Below are positions 1 to 63,885 of a stretch of 64,000 nucleotides of DNA, piece by piece. The notes under the pieces were generated by a model that saw nothing but the letters and a program-made list of their open reading frames with translations, was not told the DNA's origin and searched no databases. Every line of letters starts with the position of its first letter. The first letter of the stretch is position 1. Where the stretch lies: contig JACVVK020000215.1 in the NCBI GenBank assembly GCA_018292915.2, positions 1 to 64,000 on the forward strand, written 5' to 3'. The position numbers were made by a program, and so were the translations under genes. The DNA comes from Batillaria attramentaria. Its lineage: Eukaryota; Mollusca; Gastropoda; Batillariidae.

Positions 1-2480
1 AAAGTGTCTTTGCTTCAGGTGGCGTGGGGACGTGGGGGGGGGGAGGGGGAGTGGGAAGGCAGCATAACTTTCAAGCATATGCCAGTGTTACGAGCGTGGC
101 TGTGCCTCTTGTTTATATTTTGTTTGTATGCTGTAGGATAACAGCTGTAATGCTTTTTTGTAGCTTTGGTGAGATAGAGAAGTCGCTTTGTTTAGTTTAT
201 ATTCTTTTATAGTAATGTAAATCTGTTTCCCGTGATCCAGAAGTTTCTTTTGTTATCACGAGTATTCGAGAAGTGGTGACCTTGTTTTGGCTGCCCCCTT
301 TTACCCTCGGGCGACGGTATGCACTTCGGGCCTAGGGCTCAGTCGCTCGGAAATCTCGTGCAAATCGCTTTGTTCTGACCTGTTTACGATTAGAAGGTGT
401 TATATAACGCGCCTAGGTTCGGCGGGCAGGTACTTGATTATTCTGGATTCTTCTTTAGTTTTAAAATAGCAATAATGTGATTCACGCTTTGATTTTGATT
501 GGTTCTGTTATAAGAGTGGTCCAGAATGTACTAGAATGCCGTTACTGTATATAAGGCCCGGAGATTGTGTGTGTGTGTGTGTGTGTGTGCACGAGAGAAG
601 CTTGTAATTGCGAAGCTTGAAAGTGCTGTGTAACACCAGAGGTTATTCCGAAAATGTATTCTTAGCAACATTCAATGCAGATAAAGCAAATGTTCTACTG
701 GTTGTCTTATTTCCCTTTCATCCCTATTCCTGTGACCTTGACCCCTCAGGCCAAGGTTACCCACATTATGCACATGGAAGTATTTCATACACACTGCATG
801 TGCCGTAAGCATCCTATTATGGCACGCAAATAACAAATCCCACACCTTTAGACCGCGAAAACAGTAATGTCCCACCACCAGACAACCAAAACAAAACCCC
901 CAACAATTCAGCGGCTGGGTGTTTGGGAGTTTTCCGCCATATATGGGTGATATCAAAGATGGGGCGATGAGAAAAAGGCAAGCACAAAATATGGTCGAAG
1001 CTGGGGTTCAAACTCACGACCCGAGCATTGAAACCCCAACACTCTACCGTTCGGCTATCCCGTCCCCCTATTTACTGGAAATCAGACAGACGAAAACGGG
1101 GTATAGAAAGTGATTTCATGCATTGACCATTGGGTGGTGATCTTTTATTTGCAGGCTCTTAATATAATATCAATTTAAGTGTTACAGTGATTTTGTCTTA
1201 GTTCTTTACCTGCACCCCAAAACAGGAATTAACAACAGTAGCGGACTGTTTCACACTGCCTTAGAATATAGAGCAAACCTGTCTCTTTAAAATAATATTT
1301 TTGGAACGCTGGCCATTTTCTTATCACTTCGTTGTGGTGGGGTCGTTAAATCCCAATTAACCAACCATATATGTGAAGATCAAAATGACTTTGAAAGAGA
1401 CAACTGTGCGAAAGTGGTTGTCCATCAGATATGGTGGTGTGTTATTGTGGTGACTGGATTGTAATATTGTTGCACCAGATAGCGGGGGTGGGGGGGGGGG
1501 GGGGTAATTGGTAGACAATGGCAATTGGATTACTTGTGGGGATAGTTTTAAGTGCTGTTGAAGGAATGTAGGAAGTGATTGTTGGGTGTCAGAAGGTGTT
1601 ATGCCTGTAACAGTGGGGTGGTAGGCTTGTGATTTTTTTGTGTTTCTTGCGCCTGCATGGGTGTCGTTAGTGGACTGCAGGTTTTGGTACATATATAGTG
1701 GGGTAGAACTGTCGTTACTGTATGTTGGTTGTTGGAGAGGAGTTTGGAGGGGGAGGGGGCTGGATGGCGTCTGTACCTTGAAGCCTGTAAAATGGCTTGT
1801 TGGTGTGCATGTGAGGTATGTGGGGCCGTTATGGGTTGAATAGTGTGTGCAAGTTGGTCAGTGTACAAATGTCCTACTCTGAGGGTTCAGGCTGTAGATC
1901 GGTGGGAGTGGTGAATGTGTTCTTGGGTATAAGTGGGGTACGGTACTGAAGGTTTGTTCTGTCATTTGTGATTTGAGTTAGGAGTTACCAGCTTACACAA
2001 GTTTGACTGTAGTGTTGGTGTTAACCGTGCAATTTTACATCAAATTATGCACTTAGTTTGTATGTCTTTTAGGCGGGTTGTGTTTGTATGTGAGATAGAG
2101 TTCTGGGGAGAGAAATATAGAGGGAAAGAGTCTGTGGTGTGGAGTGGGTGGCGTTTGCGAGTTTGACTGTGGCGTGGGGTGTTGGGGGTGTGGAGGGTGG
2201 TTTGAATGCAGTAATAATGGAATGTGTGAATACCGATGAAGCTGAGACTCATAAGGAAAACAATAATAATATATTATTTTTACAGTCAAACCTGTGTGCG
2301 CTGGTCACCCAAGGGACTGAGTCAAATTGACCGGCTTAGACAGATGACCGGGTTATCCAGGATGGCATGTCAACAGCTAGTATGTAACCCAACGGGTACT
2401 TAAGTGGCGCTCAGCTATTCCCCCGCCACCCTCTCTTTTTTTCACTGACCACAGACTTGCATTAAAAATAGAGACAGATT
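1..2480. other. Gene-free stretch, upstream intron of gene A
   Basis: No supportable exon. Holds a G-run near 32-52, a (TG)n at 566-589, a SINE-1 copy at 912-1070, a G-run at 1486-1504 and a GT-rich 1.4-2.2 kb segment. At 2283-2371 CAAACCTGTGTGCGCTGG and GACCGGCTTAGACAG look like an old transposon end, which I cannot assign. Confidence 0.5.
912..1070 (-). mobile_element. SINE-1 copy
   Basis: Minus-strand copy with degraded tRNA-like head (TCAAACTCACGACCCGAGC) and the tail GGTGTTTGGGAG. More diverged than other copies. Confidence 0.7.
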
Positions 2481-2588
2481 GAGCCCTTCACGTTTATTTA
2501 GCTCTGTGCCGGTAAGCCTCGCTTGCAGCAATCGGTTGACTGACTGAATCGTTTGCAGCATACTAAAGAGTGCGATGTAACTAAACTG

Positions 2589-2638
2589 AGGGTGGGTGGA
2601 TGTTTGGGGGTTTAATGTCCTATTCCACCACATAGGGT
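2589..2638 (-). mobile_element. 50 bp SINE-1 3' fragment with perfect 15 bp target duplication
   Basis: Only the tail end of SINE-1 is present. GATGTAACTAAACTG flanks it at 2574-2588 and 2639-2653. A 5'-truncated retroposition product. Confidence 0.8.
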
Positions 2639-2705
2639 GATGTAACTAAACTGCAACAACCCATAGACAAGTGTGTGTAAGAACAGAGAGACTCAAACAC
2701 AGACA

Positions 2706-3129
2706 GGGGATTTGGTCTAGTGGTTAAGGCATCCGACTTCGGATCCTGAGCTGCCGGGTTCGAGTCCCCGGTGGGCAGGAATATGGTGGGATTTTTCCTT
2801 CTCATATCGAGTCTAATCCATGTGCAGACTCGTTTGCGGTGCCTGTCTCGCCTTCGTGTACACACGCACGCACAAACATCAAGTGTGCACGCTAAAAATC
2901 TCACGTTCATCTTTCGAAGAAGAGTAGGCTGTGGCCGGTGGCGTGGTAAACAGAAATACTGTCGCACGCACCAGAGTGAATAGCAGGGTGGAGGTTTGGA
3001 CACAAAGTAGCGCTTAACGGCAGCAGGCTTTCACTGCTTCGTCCTCCAGCCCTGCGGCGCCGTGAGCATTTCAGCAGAGATGGATATGTGCGCCGAGGAG
3101 AAGTCTACCATACCATACCATACCATACC
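2706..3129 (+). mobile_element. tRNA-headed SINE (family 4) with CCATA tail
   Basis: Head TTGGTCTAGTGGTTAAGGC (A box) and GGGTTCGAGTCCCC (B box), then a 350 bp body ending in (TACCA)n. It interrupts a tandem satellite. Not a functional tRNA gene, because the body continues without a terminator. Confidence 0.7.
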
Positions 3130-3575
3130 AATTTTGATGTGAACACAGAACATTCCAACTTTACAGCATTGGGTTTAATCGCCAGTGCGGATGACTGCTT
3201 TCTGGCTAAGTATAGTTCTCCACATAGACCATTTGGCCTTGAACGTATGCCTGTTGCAGCATATTAAAGTGTGCGATACAAATAACCTGAAATAATCCAT
3301 AGGAATATGTGTGTAATAACAGATAAACCCAAACACAGAATTTTGATGTAAACACGGAACGTCCCATCATTACATACAGCATTTGGGTTTAATCGCCGGT
3401 GCAGAAAACAGTGTTTTATGGCTCAGTATAATCCTCTGCTGAGACCATTTGACTTTAAATGCATGTGTTTTGAAGGATATTAAAGTGTGCGATGCAAATA
3501 ACCCGAAATAACCCATAGGCAAATGTGTGTGACAACAGGGAAATCAAAACACAAAATTTTGATGTAAACACGGGA
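3130..3575. repeat. About 210 bp tandem satellite, two full units plus partial ones
   Basis: Units 3130-3338 and 3339-3554 begin AATTTTGATGTRAACAC and share GGTTTAATCGCC and TTAAAGTGTGCGAT. A part unit starts at 3555, and the end of another lies at 2550-2705, split by the two SINE insertions. Confidence 0.75.
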
Positions 3576-3781
3576 CGTGTGTAAAGTGTTTAAAAGTCAC
3601 ACAGTCGCACAAGTGCAAAATGGGGACATTTCCAAATTTTTGCAAACAATTTTTTATACGTTTTTCAGGGCGTAGAACACGATTTTGCACTTAGTGCAAT
3701 GTGGGAACGTTCCATCATACACCTCGGTTCCGTCTTTGGAATTGAGATTTGTGTCTGAGTTCCATTATTACACAAATGACA

Positions 3782-3825
<44 letters not shown>

Positions 3826-3901
3826 CGCACGCACACACGCACGCACGCACGCACAGAGTAAGGCCTTATCTCTTAGGAACCCACGTCCGACCAGTCCCAA
3901 C

Positions 3902-4135
3902 CAACTACATGATAAAACTTGTTAAAAAGAGCAAGCCACTGCACACCAGTAGGAGCCACTTCAAGCCACTATTACACGAGGCATGGGCCTTCCCGGGAGG
4001 CCCGAGACCGCTGCAGATTGCATAAAAATTGGATTTTTAAAGTGTGTCCTAGTTATATGAAGATTTCGAGTAAAACCGCGAGTTTTGCGTGGGTGTTCAA
4101 GACTTGTTCGAGAACAGACAACTTTACACCGTAGC
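3902..4135 (+). repeat. Dispersed repeat R3, copy 1
   Basis: Shares GAGCCACTTCAAGCCACT and GGCCCGAGACCGCTGC with 9459-9690 and the right edge of the window. Family unknown. Confidence 0.6.
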
Positions 4136-4301
4136 TTCTCCAGAAGTAAGGGCGTCCCTTAACCATTCATTGTTGTTTGCTTCCCTCTTCATCTAATGGT
4201 TACCTGTATGAGAGGTCTGCATGTGTCACACGTTTCTTCTATATATTTTTTAAATCCATGAAATCATTCAAACTAATGGTCGCTAATTTTCCTTTGATCA
4301 G

Positions 4302-20407
<16,106 letters not shown>

Positions 20408-20527
20408 GACGGTTGACGACCACAGCCGAACCAAGGACGCTTCTGTGTGTAGATGGAGTCATTCTTCTGTATGACTTACTCGTATTAAAAATCAGTGTTC
20501 AGATGGTGAACCCACTTCTGCGTCTTC

Positions 20528-20593
<66 letters not shown>

Positions 20594-21400
20594 AAACGTA
20601 AGTATAAACTGCCGTCAGTCTTATCTGTTGCATGATATTACACAAGGACACATCATGTCTGTACCAAGTGTATCCTTTCCACAGTTTTCCGTGGACGTTT
20701 GTAGCTCACTGAAATAACGAACAAACAGATAAAAGCAGGCGACGGCAAGATCCTATTGCAAGAGAGAATTTCAGTTCATCAGCAAGTGCAGGGCGCAGAA
20801 CAGCAAAAGCCCTGGGTAGATTAGAACCACTCAGCTGAAAACAAACAAACAAACAAAACCCTAAACAACAACAACAAAACAAAACCTTAAACAACAACAA
20901 CAAAAGAAAATCAAAAACCTAAACAACAACAACAAAACAAAACGGAACAGAACAGAACAAAACGACAAACTTAGAACTGATTTTATCAAAGACTGTACTG
21001 AGCACTACAGTCTATGATGTTATTCTTTTTCTGCTGCTGAAGTGACCACTGTTGATAAATGCATCCACAATTAGGTTGTTGGCCTTAACAATGCTGCCCT
21101 GTAAATATGTCATTGCACTGGCTATAATGGCCTTTTGACTATTCTGATTTTGATGTTTTTTCCCCCCTCGGTTAAATTGAATGCGATGACTGAATGACGC
21201 GAGTGCGCGCGCGTGTGTGATGTGAGTGTATATATGTTTGTGTGCGTGTGTGGGGGTGTGTGCGAACGTGCGTCTAAGATACGCTAGCCAAGATCAGCGA
21301 AGGTGACGACCTTACGGAGCGAGATCTGATTTATCTATGTAGGTCACATTCATAAAAGATCTGTAGAAAGACAGCAAGCGAGACTTTTGTGTGTGGAGCA
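20408..21400. other. Intergenic A-B
   Basis: (TG)n 20531-20592, A/C-rich runs 20838-20970, conserved promoter block at 21301. A possible extra 3' exon of A lies at 20685-20717 (TTCCACAG, then VDVCSSLK and a stop); unproven. Confidence 0.4.
21301..21358 (+). promoter_or_regulatory. Conserved upstream block of gene B
   Basis: Begins AGGTGACGACCTT and contains TTATCTATGTAGGT, 100 bp before the ATG. It is closely matched at 36913-36970 before gene C, while the surrounding sequence aligns poorly. A core promoter or 5'UTR element is inferred; TGACG resembles a CRE half site. Confidence 0.45.
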
Positions 21401-36151
<14,751 letters not shown>

Positions 36152-36276
36152 TATCAGGATGGTGGTTGAAGCCGAACCAAGCATTGCTGTGTTGACGGAG
36201 TCATTTCTCGTTCACAACTTACTTGTACTGATTAAAGATCAGTGTTGAAATGGCAAACCCACGGCTGTGTTTTTTC

Positions 36277-36278
<2 letters not shown>

Positions 36279-36320
<42 letters not shown>

Positions 36321-36358
36321 CGTGCGTGCGTGGTGCGCGCGCGCGTGTGTGTGTATGT

Positions 36359-36430
<72 letters not shown>
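36279..36430 (+). repeat. (TG)n with (CG)n interruptions downstream of B
   Basis: Follows the B stop; counterpart at 58128-58212 after C. A second tract is at 36781-36854. Confidence 0.9.
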
Positions 36431-36432
<2 letters not shown>

Positions 36433-36777
36433 GTTACTTGAAACTGCCGTCAGTCTTATCTTTTACCCCAAATTACACTAAGACAATACATCTGTATTAT
36501 TTTTGCCCTTTCTACATCCAAATTCTGTTTTTTGGGGCACCAGTTCGCCTAGACAATGCAGATATCTTGCAGGGAATTCGCACCTGGTGGTCTGGTTTTG
36601 ATTATCCTGATGGCTTCATGTCTTTTTTTTTCTTTTTTTTAAAATCACATTGCTTCCTTACCCCTCCCTGCTACAACTGTGGTGGAATCGGGGCGGGGTT
36701 TCTGGAGGCAATGTTTGAGATGTGTGCCAAATAATCAGTCAAGATGCTTGCGGTTCGCGTGCGCGCTCTCTCGCGTA

Positions 36778-36856
<79 letters not shown>

Positions 36857-36912
36857 ATGCTTGCGTAGGTGCATGTGTGTAAACGTCAAGCAATGCTAAC
36901 TGAAAACAGCAT

Positions 36913-36970
36913 AGGTGACGACCTTTGCGGATGAGATCGGACTTATCTATGTAGGTTACATTTACAAAAC
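36913..36970 (+). promoter_or_regulatory. Conserved upstream block of gene C
   Basis: Match to 21301-21358 (AGGTGACGACCTTTGCGG, TTATCTATGTAGGT), 110 bp before the ATG of C. No clear counterpart was seen before gene D. Confidence 0.45.
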
Positions 36971-37022
36971 AGAACTGGAGAACTGAAGACAGCGAGCACG
37001 ACCTTGTGCTGTGTATAGAACA

Positions 37023-58018
<20,996 letters not shown>

Positions 58019-58125
58019 AGCCGAACCAAGCATGGCTGTGTTGACGGAGTCATTTCTCGTTCACAACTTACCTGTACTGATTAAAGATCAGTGTTGAAAT
58101 GGCAAACCCACTGTTGTGTTTTTTC

Positions 58126-58212
<87 letters not shown>

Positions 58213-58572
58213 TTATTTTAAATTGGCGTCAGTCTTATCTTTGCCCCTGAGATTACACAAGGACAATATATATGTACAAACCTTGTCATTTCTACAGCTT
58301 TACGTGGATGTTCTTAGCTGACTGAAAAAAATAGAACCCGTCGATGCAATATCTGATCTTTTCATTTGCTCGCGTGTGCGCACAATGTGAAGGCGTGTGC
58401 CTGCTCATCGTCAAAACTTTCGAATCGAAGTGGCACCGGAAAAACTTCCTACGATCTTGACTAGCACCCGTTTTCACCGCGATGTATGCTTCTGAATTTA
58501 TCGTCACTATCGTTACCTGAGCTCGGAGTGGTTTTGCTTGTTAAAAGAACTGGTTCAGCTTCAGCTTCAAAG

Positions 58573-59590
58573 ATGCACAAGGCGATACACGTCGCTTTTA
58601 TGTTGGAGGTAGGTTGAAAGAGAATGACTCTTTATTTCTTAAAGACGAAAGGCAAATATTTTGGTTTAAGTGTCATTGTATTACATGCCGTTGCCACACT
58701 ACGAGAGAGAGAGAGAGGGGTGTGGGGGTGGAGTGGGGGGTGTTTGGGAGTTTAACGTCCTTTTCCACCACGTATGCACACAGAGAGAGAGAGAGAGAGA
58801 GAGAATCAGAATCAGAATTGTTTATTGCTAGGCCTTAGGCCCATTCAAAGTGGAGAGTGACAACCAGACATTCTTATTCACTACGCTACTTGGAAACAGA
58901 AAATAACCAAAGTCCAAAATAATATATATCACTCAGCTGAGCAGCTGTTGTCTTTTCTTAACGCTAGAAAAATATATAATGCCAGGTTCTTAACTGTATA
59001 ATAGTTGCTTGAGGCCATTAACAAAGTAAGTCGAAAGCTGCAGGAGAGAGAGATTGTTTATCGAACGACTAATGATGAACACACTACCACTGTGACTCTT
59101 GGACTAGTCTGGAGTTTGGAGTTTTGGTCTACTTTCATCGTCACCCGAGATACGTGATACCACTGGTACGTAGTAAACAGATTATTTCCTTCTGTTTAAC
59201 ACAGCCCACATTTCTTGTGGTTGTACAGGCTCTTCTGCTGGGCATGGCGGCATCTGCTGACTTCGCAGACATTTACGGAGACTTCGACTTCATTTATCAC
59301 GAATATCACGTAAGTAGATAAGTGAGACACACTCCTCCCTCCCTTCCCCTTCCTTTTCCCCGCAGCTCTTAGCATAATTATTTGACTACGATCAGAAAAA
59401 GCGAGTAAGCTAGATCAGAAACAACTAGCTAGCTAGGGCACGGCACATTGTGTTTGTTGTTGTTGTTTTCTTCTCTTTTTTTTGGGGGGGGGGGTGGTGG
59501 TGGTGGGCACTTTACACAAAACATACATTTACATACAATACACAAACTTATGGCATACATAAATACTGACAGTTACGCCACATACGCACG

Positions 59591-59636
<46 letters not shown>

Positions 59637-59811
59637 TCACACAAACACACAAAAAACACAACAGATCAGCCAGCAAACGATAACTTTATTATCAAGCCTG
59701 TCCTTTTTTCAGAGTTTACTGCTGACAGTCCACAACGGAACATGCTACTTTTCGCAGATCCCGGAGGAAATGAAGGAAGCGTTGAACAGCGACCAAAAGC
59801 AAGTAATCGAG
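58573..59811 (+). CDS. Gene D: 5' exons of a fourth family member (signal peptide + start of BRICHOS-like domain)
   Basis: Exons 58573-58608 (MHKAIHVAFMLE), 59229-59309 (ALLLGMAASA, then DFADIYGDFDFIYHEYH) and 59713-59811 (SLLLTVHNGTCYFSQIPEEM and on to QVIE). Exon 2 has the same length as in B and C, exon 3 is one codon shorter than theirs, and all joins are phase 0. The motifs HNGTCY and YHEYH match HNGTCY and YHEGH/YHEMH in B and C. The donor after exon 3 is weak (GAG|GTTCGT). No exon 4 homologue with the second cysteine, and no MAM exon, was found downstream on the plus strand, although B and C place exon 4 within 0.6-0.9 kb. The gene is either broken, continues beyond the window around gene E, or has a diverged exon 4. 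It starts about 0.55 kb after the stop of C. Confidence 0.6.
58722..58776 (-). mobile_element. Short SINE-1 fragment
   Basis: GGTGTTTGGGAGTTTAACGT and CCTTTTCCACCACGTATG between two (GA)n tracts, intron 1 of gene D. Confidence 0.6.
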
Positions 59812-59980
59812 GTTCGTTTGTAAGCACCTATTAACAATACAGTGCTTGAACTGTAACGCTTAGCGGCCCTTAAATAATGTCAATCTGTGAGAGAAATGAC
59901 ATAATCTACTGTCAATCGGCATAAACACCGAATTCATGATGATGAATGTTTGTTATGTAATGAGGTCAGTGTATGTAATT

Positions 59981-60037
<57 letters not shown>

Positions 60038-60143
60038 AAATAAAGTTTCACCGTTGGAAAATAAAGTTTCATCATCATCATCATCTCTCTCTCTCTCTCT
60101 CTCCTGGCCGCGAATTAGCCTCTGTTGCTTGCGCGGCGTTAAG

Positions 60144-60180
<37 letters not shown>

Positions 60181-60272
60181 AGAACTTCTTGTAACACAGG
60201 CAGAGATGCCTACAAGAATTATCATAATAAACGTTTCATCGTCATCATCATCATCTCCGTCCGTCCCGTCCG

Positions 60273-60309
<37 letters not shown>

Positions 60310-60356
60310 GTATCACAAAACGCTAACGTATTGAAGTCGTTTCCTGACCGTCTTTT

Positions 60357-60431
<75 letters not shown>

Positions 60432-60540
60432 TAAAACAGATTCCTCACACTATATTTTGACATAAATACTGTGTGCATTCGACAACCTGATTCGGGAGTT
60501 CCGAATACTCAAATCTCTCTCACGCGGCGAAACCGTCAAG
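59812..60540. other. Gap between D exon 3 and the stop of E
   Basis: No exon seen. Contains (CT)n 59983-60031 and 60145-60176, ATC and GTCT repeats and (CA)n 60361-60429. Confidence 0.6.
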
Positions 60541-63001
60541 TTAGGAGCAGACTTTCACAGGGCAGCACTGTTCACGTTGGTGCTCCATGGTACAGCTGGC
60601 GGGCAGATTTTGTGACTCATCAGGGCAGGCTTGGCTGTGAAAAATAACACGAGCTGGTGTATCTTTGGCCGTAAGCTTCAACGTTTCAATATTTTTCTAC
60701 GATATTAGAACATCCCGGGTAATGTACAAGTTTTTGGTCCCTCTAATAAATCACATTTGACCGGCCCCCGTAATGTAGTGGTTAGCACTTCGGACCATGG
60801 ATCGGTAGACCCGGGTTCGAGTCCCAGCCGAGACAAGCGGGATTTTTCCTCCCTTGGTCGGCTCCTACCCAGAGCGGGTGTGCTATGGGCCCGATGGGGA
60901 GGCTGTTGCCACACAGCCGAGATTCACCCACTTCACGGGTGCGACTTTGGGGGTGCTTCCCTTAGTATGACACGTCGTATGATGTGGATGATTACACGGC
61001 CGGCACCGCAGGTGCCGTAGTTCCCGGGCCTGGTTAATGCCGGGATATTTATGACAGGAAGCGTGGAATGCGGCCCTGTCCCGCAGTCCCAAACCACATG
61101 GACCTCCATAGCATCATCTTACTATCATCCTCATCTCCATCATCATGCATAATAAAAATTGTCCCGGCTTCCGAGTCCTCCGTGGGACCTGGGAGGAACA
61201 CCACTGGAGCTGGCAAAGAGTTGGGACAGAAAGAAAAAAATCACATTTGCGTCCACCGGTGTAGTGCATAATTCGTTACACGCCTCCCAGGGCGAAAATG
61301 CCATTCCTCTAAAGCAGACACTTTTCAAAGCAGCGATATTGTGACCCACAGTAATGTCGAGTTACCGTCTGCATTCAGTTGAGTGAACCGAATGACAGCG
61401 TTTTGATTCTGCACGGTCGCTTAATGTGAGAATCGGTGGATGGGCGCTGTGTTGCACTCGGAATGCGTATCCCGGCTGGGGCCAAATATTTGTGCTGGCT
61501 TTTTCATCGTTGTCCCGTCTTTGATATCACCTGTATGTGGTGGAAAAGGGCGTTAAACCCCCAAACACCCACCCGTCTACCCACCGCACTCGGAATGGAC
61601 GGCTCCACTCATGTCAATCAAAAGGGTCGAGTCCACAGAGTTCAGCCAATGGCGTCCCGCGGCATAATGAGCACAACACATAGCAAACTTTCTTGCCAGA
61701 CACCACTTTTATATGACTGGAACGTTGAAAGAAAACAGTAAGTCCATTGACGTCATTTGAAGTGCATTACGTCGACGTCTGTCATCTGGAAATCACCCCC
61801 CCCCCTTTCCATACAATGACGTCATGGACGTACTGTGATTTGCTGATACACTGCAGAGTAAAGGGGCGGGGCTTTGGCCTCGGGGCTTGCCGAGTGGAGT
61901 CGTCTGTTCCGAACCACACATTTGCTGGTGTCACACATTGTTTGTCTGGTCATGGGATGGGCTTTGTAAGTAAGCTTAACTGAATTTACTTCGACTTACA
62001 TGCTGTCACAGTGGAACAGGCCGTTCTTGCACGTGCACATACTGTCACAGTGGTTGTACCACATGTGCACTGTGGCGCCGTCAGCGTACCAGTGGCCTCT
62101 GATGTTGTGGCAACGCGCTGTGGAACGAGAATGTTTGTCCTTTTGACCATTGTGCAGGAACCCAAACACCTTCTTGTTACGAGTTGATTAATGTCGCGCC
62201 TTATTTGAAGATGCATGGCTTTGCAGGCAGGCGTGAGGACACAAACTGAGCGTGGGGTGGGGTGGGGTGGAGGGGGTGGGGGTGGGGCCAAGATTGGTGT
62301 TTGTTTAAAGTACCTTGTTTTACCAATGTGCTAGTTTTTAGTAATATTTGTTGTCGCGAAAAAGCGTGATTTTCGTGGTAGGGCAAGGTGCATGCCAGGG
62401 TGTAGCAAAAGGAGGCAAGCTGCCAGTGAAGCTGGGACGTTATGCGCAGAAGAGAGGCAAAGGTGATGTGAGTGGATTTGGGTGGAGTGGCCTTCTGGCC
62501 TAAACAGAAAGTAGACTAGCATTTGTCCAGTGAGGCCTGAGCGGAAAGGAGACATTCAATTTTTTAAACTCCTGTCAGGTGCGTGCCCTTGAATGGTCTG
62601 TGCATGGTAATTTTTGTTTCTATGTTGAAGCATTTTTAGGGGTGACTATGATGCCTGAGGCTGACAGGGAATATACAGGCATTTTGAGACCTCGTGCGTC
62701 TGACCTGCAGTGAAAACTAAAAAGCGTAATCTGGCTGACCATTTGCAACATAGTGACTGCTACTACTACTACTACTACTTCTACTGCTGCTACTATTGCT
62801 ACTACTACTACTACTACAGCAACAACGTAATACTCACATCCACACGAGATGGCCACGGTGTCACAGCTGTCGCGATGGAAAAGTGCGTGGTTACACTGAA
62901 ACAGGTCTCCTTCCTGACCAGAGTGGCAATGGACGTCCTGCCATAAGATGTTCTCTACTCCGGATGTGTACGTGGACGGCGAGAGAATTGTCGGCTCGCC
63001 A
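60541..63001 (-). CDS. Gene E: SRCR-VWC C-terminal exons of an inverted family member
   Basis: Three minus-strand exons: 63001-62838 (SRCR second half), 62117-62000 (VWC first half), 60634-60541 (VWC second half and TAA). All have AG acceptors and GT donors, and the phases (2, 1, 2) equal those of exons 17-19 of A-C. SRCR part: ENILWQDVHC, GDLFQCNHAL and AISCG, four cysteines. VWC: CHNIRGHWYADGATVHMWYN with five cysteines, then CPDESQNLPASC, REQCCPVKVCS and the stop, giving ten cysteines in the usual VWC spacing including the CC pair. The first SRCR exon and all upstream domains lie beyond the right edge. The gene converges on D. It is strongly diverged from A-C, so it is an old paralogue or a neighbouring gene of the same architecture. 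Confidence 0.75.
60760..61260 (+). mobile_element. tRNA-headed SINE (family 5), gene E intron
   Basis: GTAATGTAGTGGTTAGCACT, CCGGGTTCGAGTCCC, then a long GC-rich body. Single copy here; the 3' limit is approximate. Confidence 0.6.
61466..61585 (+). mobile_element. 5'-truncated SINE-1, gene E intron
   Basis: GCACTCGGAATG at 61454-61465 and 61586-61597. Confidence 0.82.

Positions 63002-63080
<79 letters not shown>
63002..63080 (-). repeat. (TG)n on the minus strand at the acceptor of E SRCR exon
   Basis: Plus-strand (CA)n; on the coding strand it is (TG)n ending in TAG at the exon border 63001. It is the fourth case of a TG tract serving as acceptor tract. Confidence 0.75.
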
Positions 63081-63082
<2 letters not shown>

Positions 63083-63885
63083 GGATGATGGCAAAACTTT
63101 ATCTTCAACGGAAAAACATTTGACCGAGAAATATGTCAATCTGCGGACTTGCCGTTGCTAAAAACTACGAAGACTATCTATTAAAATTAGAATGGATTTC
63201 AATAGAGAAAAATACAAAATTTGAAAAGATGCCAATAAAGAGAACATCCAACAGGCCAACCCCCCCCCCCCCCCACACACACACACACACACACAGATCT
63301 CAGTAATGGTAAAGAGATATTAAAATGAAGAGAGAGAGAGAGAGAGAGAGAGATTATGAAACTTTATTATGATTATAAAACTTTATTTATCAAAGGTAAA
63401 AGTTTTGACAGAAATTCGCCAGTTTGCAAACTTGCCGTTGCTAATGCTACAGAGACTATCTACTAAAAAAAAAAAAAAAACCCCAAAAAACCAAAATTTA
63501 TATTCAAATAGAGAGAGAGAGAGAGAGAGATGGGCGAGAGTGGGTGGGTGGGTAAGTGTTAAATTCAATGTCTGGTCACTCGCAATCAGTGGATTAACGT
63601 GCCACAGTAACACGCACAGGCCATGTCAGTAAGGTACATGTACTGAGATTGTCCCCTGCGTTGAAATGACGTAGCGATGGCATCTCTGTTTCACGCGTAA
63701 AGCCACTATACGTCATCAACAGCATGGTACTTGAGGGAGCAATTTGTGCACACTGGTTTCTTCCGTGGATCAAATTTTATCAGTCATGTACAACTTCCGA
63801 GGAATCCCGGATACATACGCGAATGAGTAATCTGAGAAATCCCATGTTAGATAACCCGTAGGAGCCCGAGCCCTATCAGCCCCTT
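63081..63885. other. Gene E intron or flank
   Basis: No SRCR first-half exon found. Two near-copies of AATTCGCCAGTTTGCAAACT / AATATGTCAATCTGCGGACT with CTTGCCGTTGCTAA suggest a duplicated repeat (63110-63180, 63370-63460). C, CA and GA runs elsewhere. Confidence 0.45.

Noticed and set aside
2283..2371. Transposon terminal repeat with CAAACCTGTG motif
   Set aside because: Only one end is seen, and the family name would rest on memory of similar sequences.
2706..2780. Functional tRNA gene (also at 19696, 60760 and in SINE-1 copies)
   Set aside because: A and B boxes are present but the sequence continues into SINE bodies, there is no terminator after the head, and stems are imperfect.
61986..62291. 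101-codon minus frame
   Set aside because: Wrong frame over the E VWC exon; the cysteine-rich frame at 62000-62117 is the coding one.
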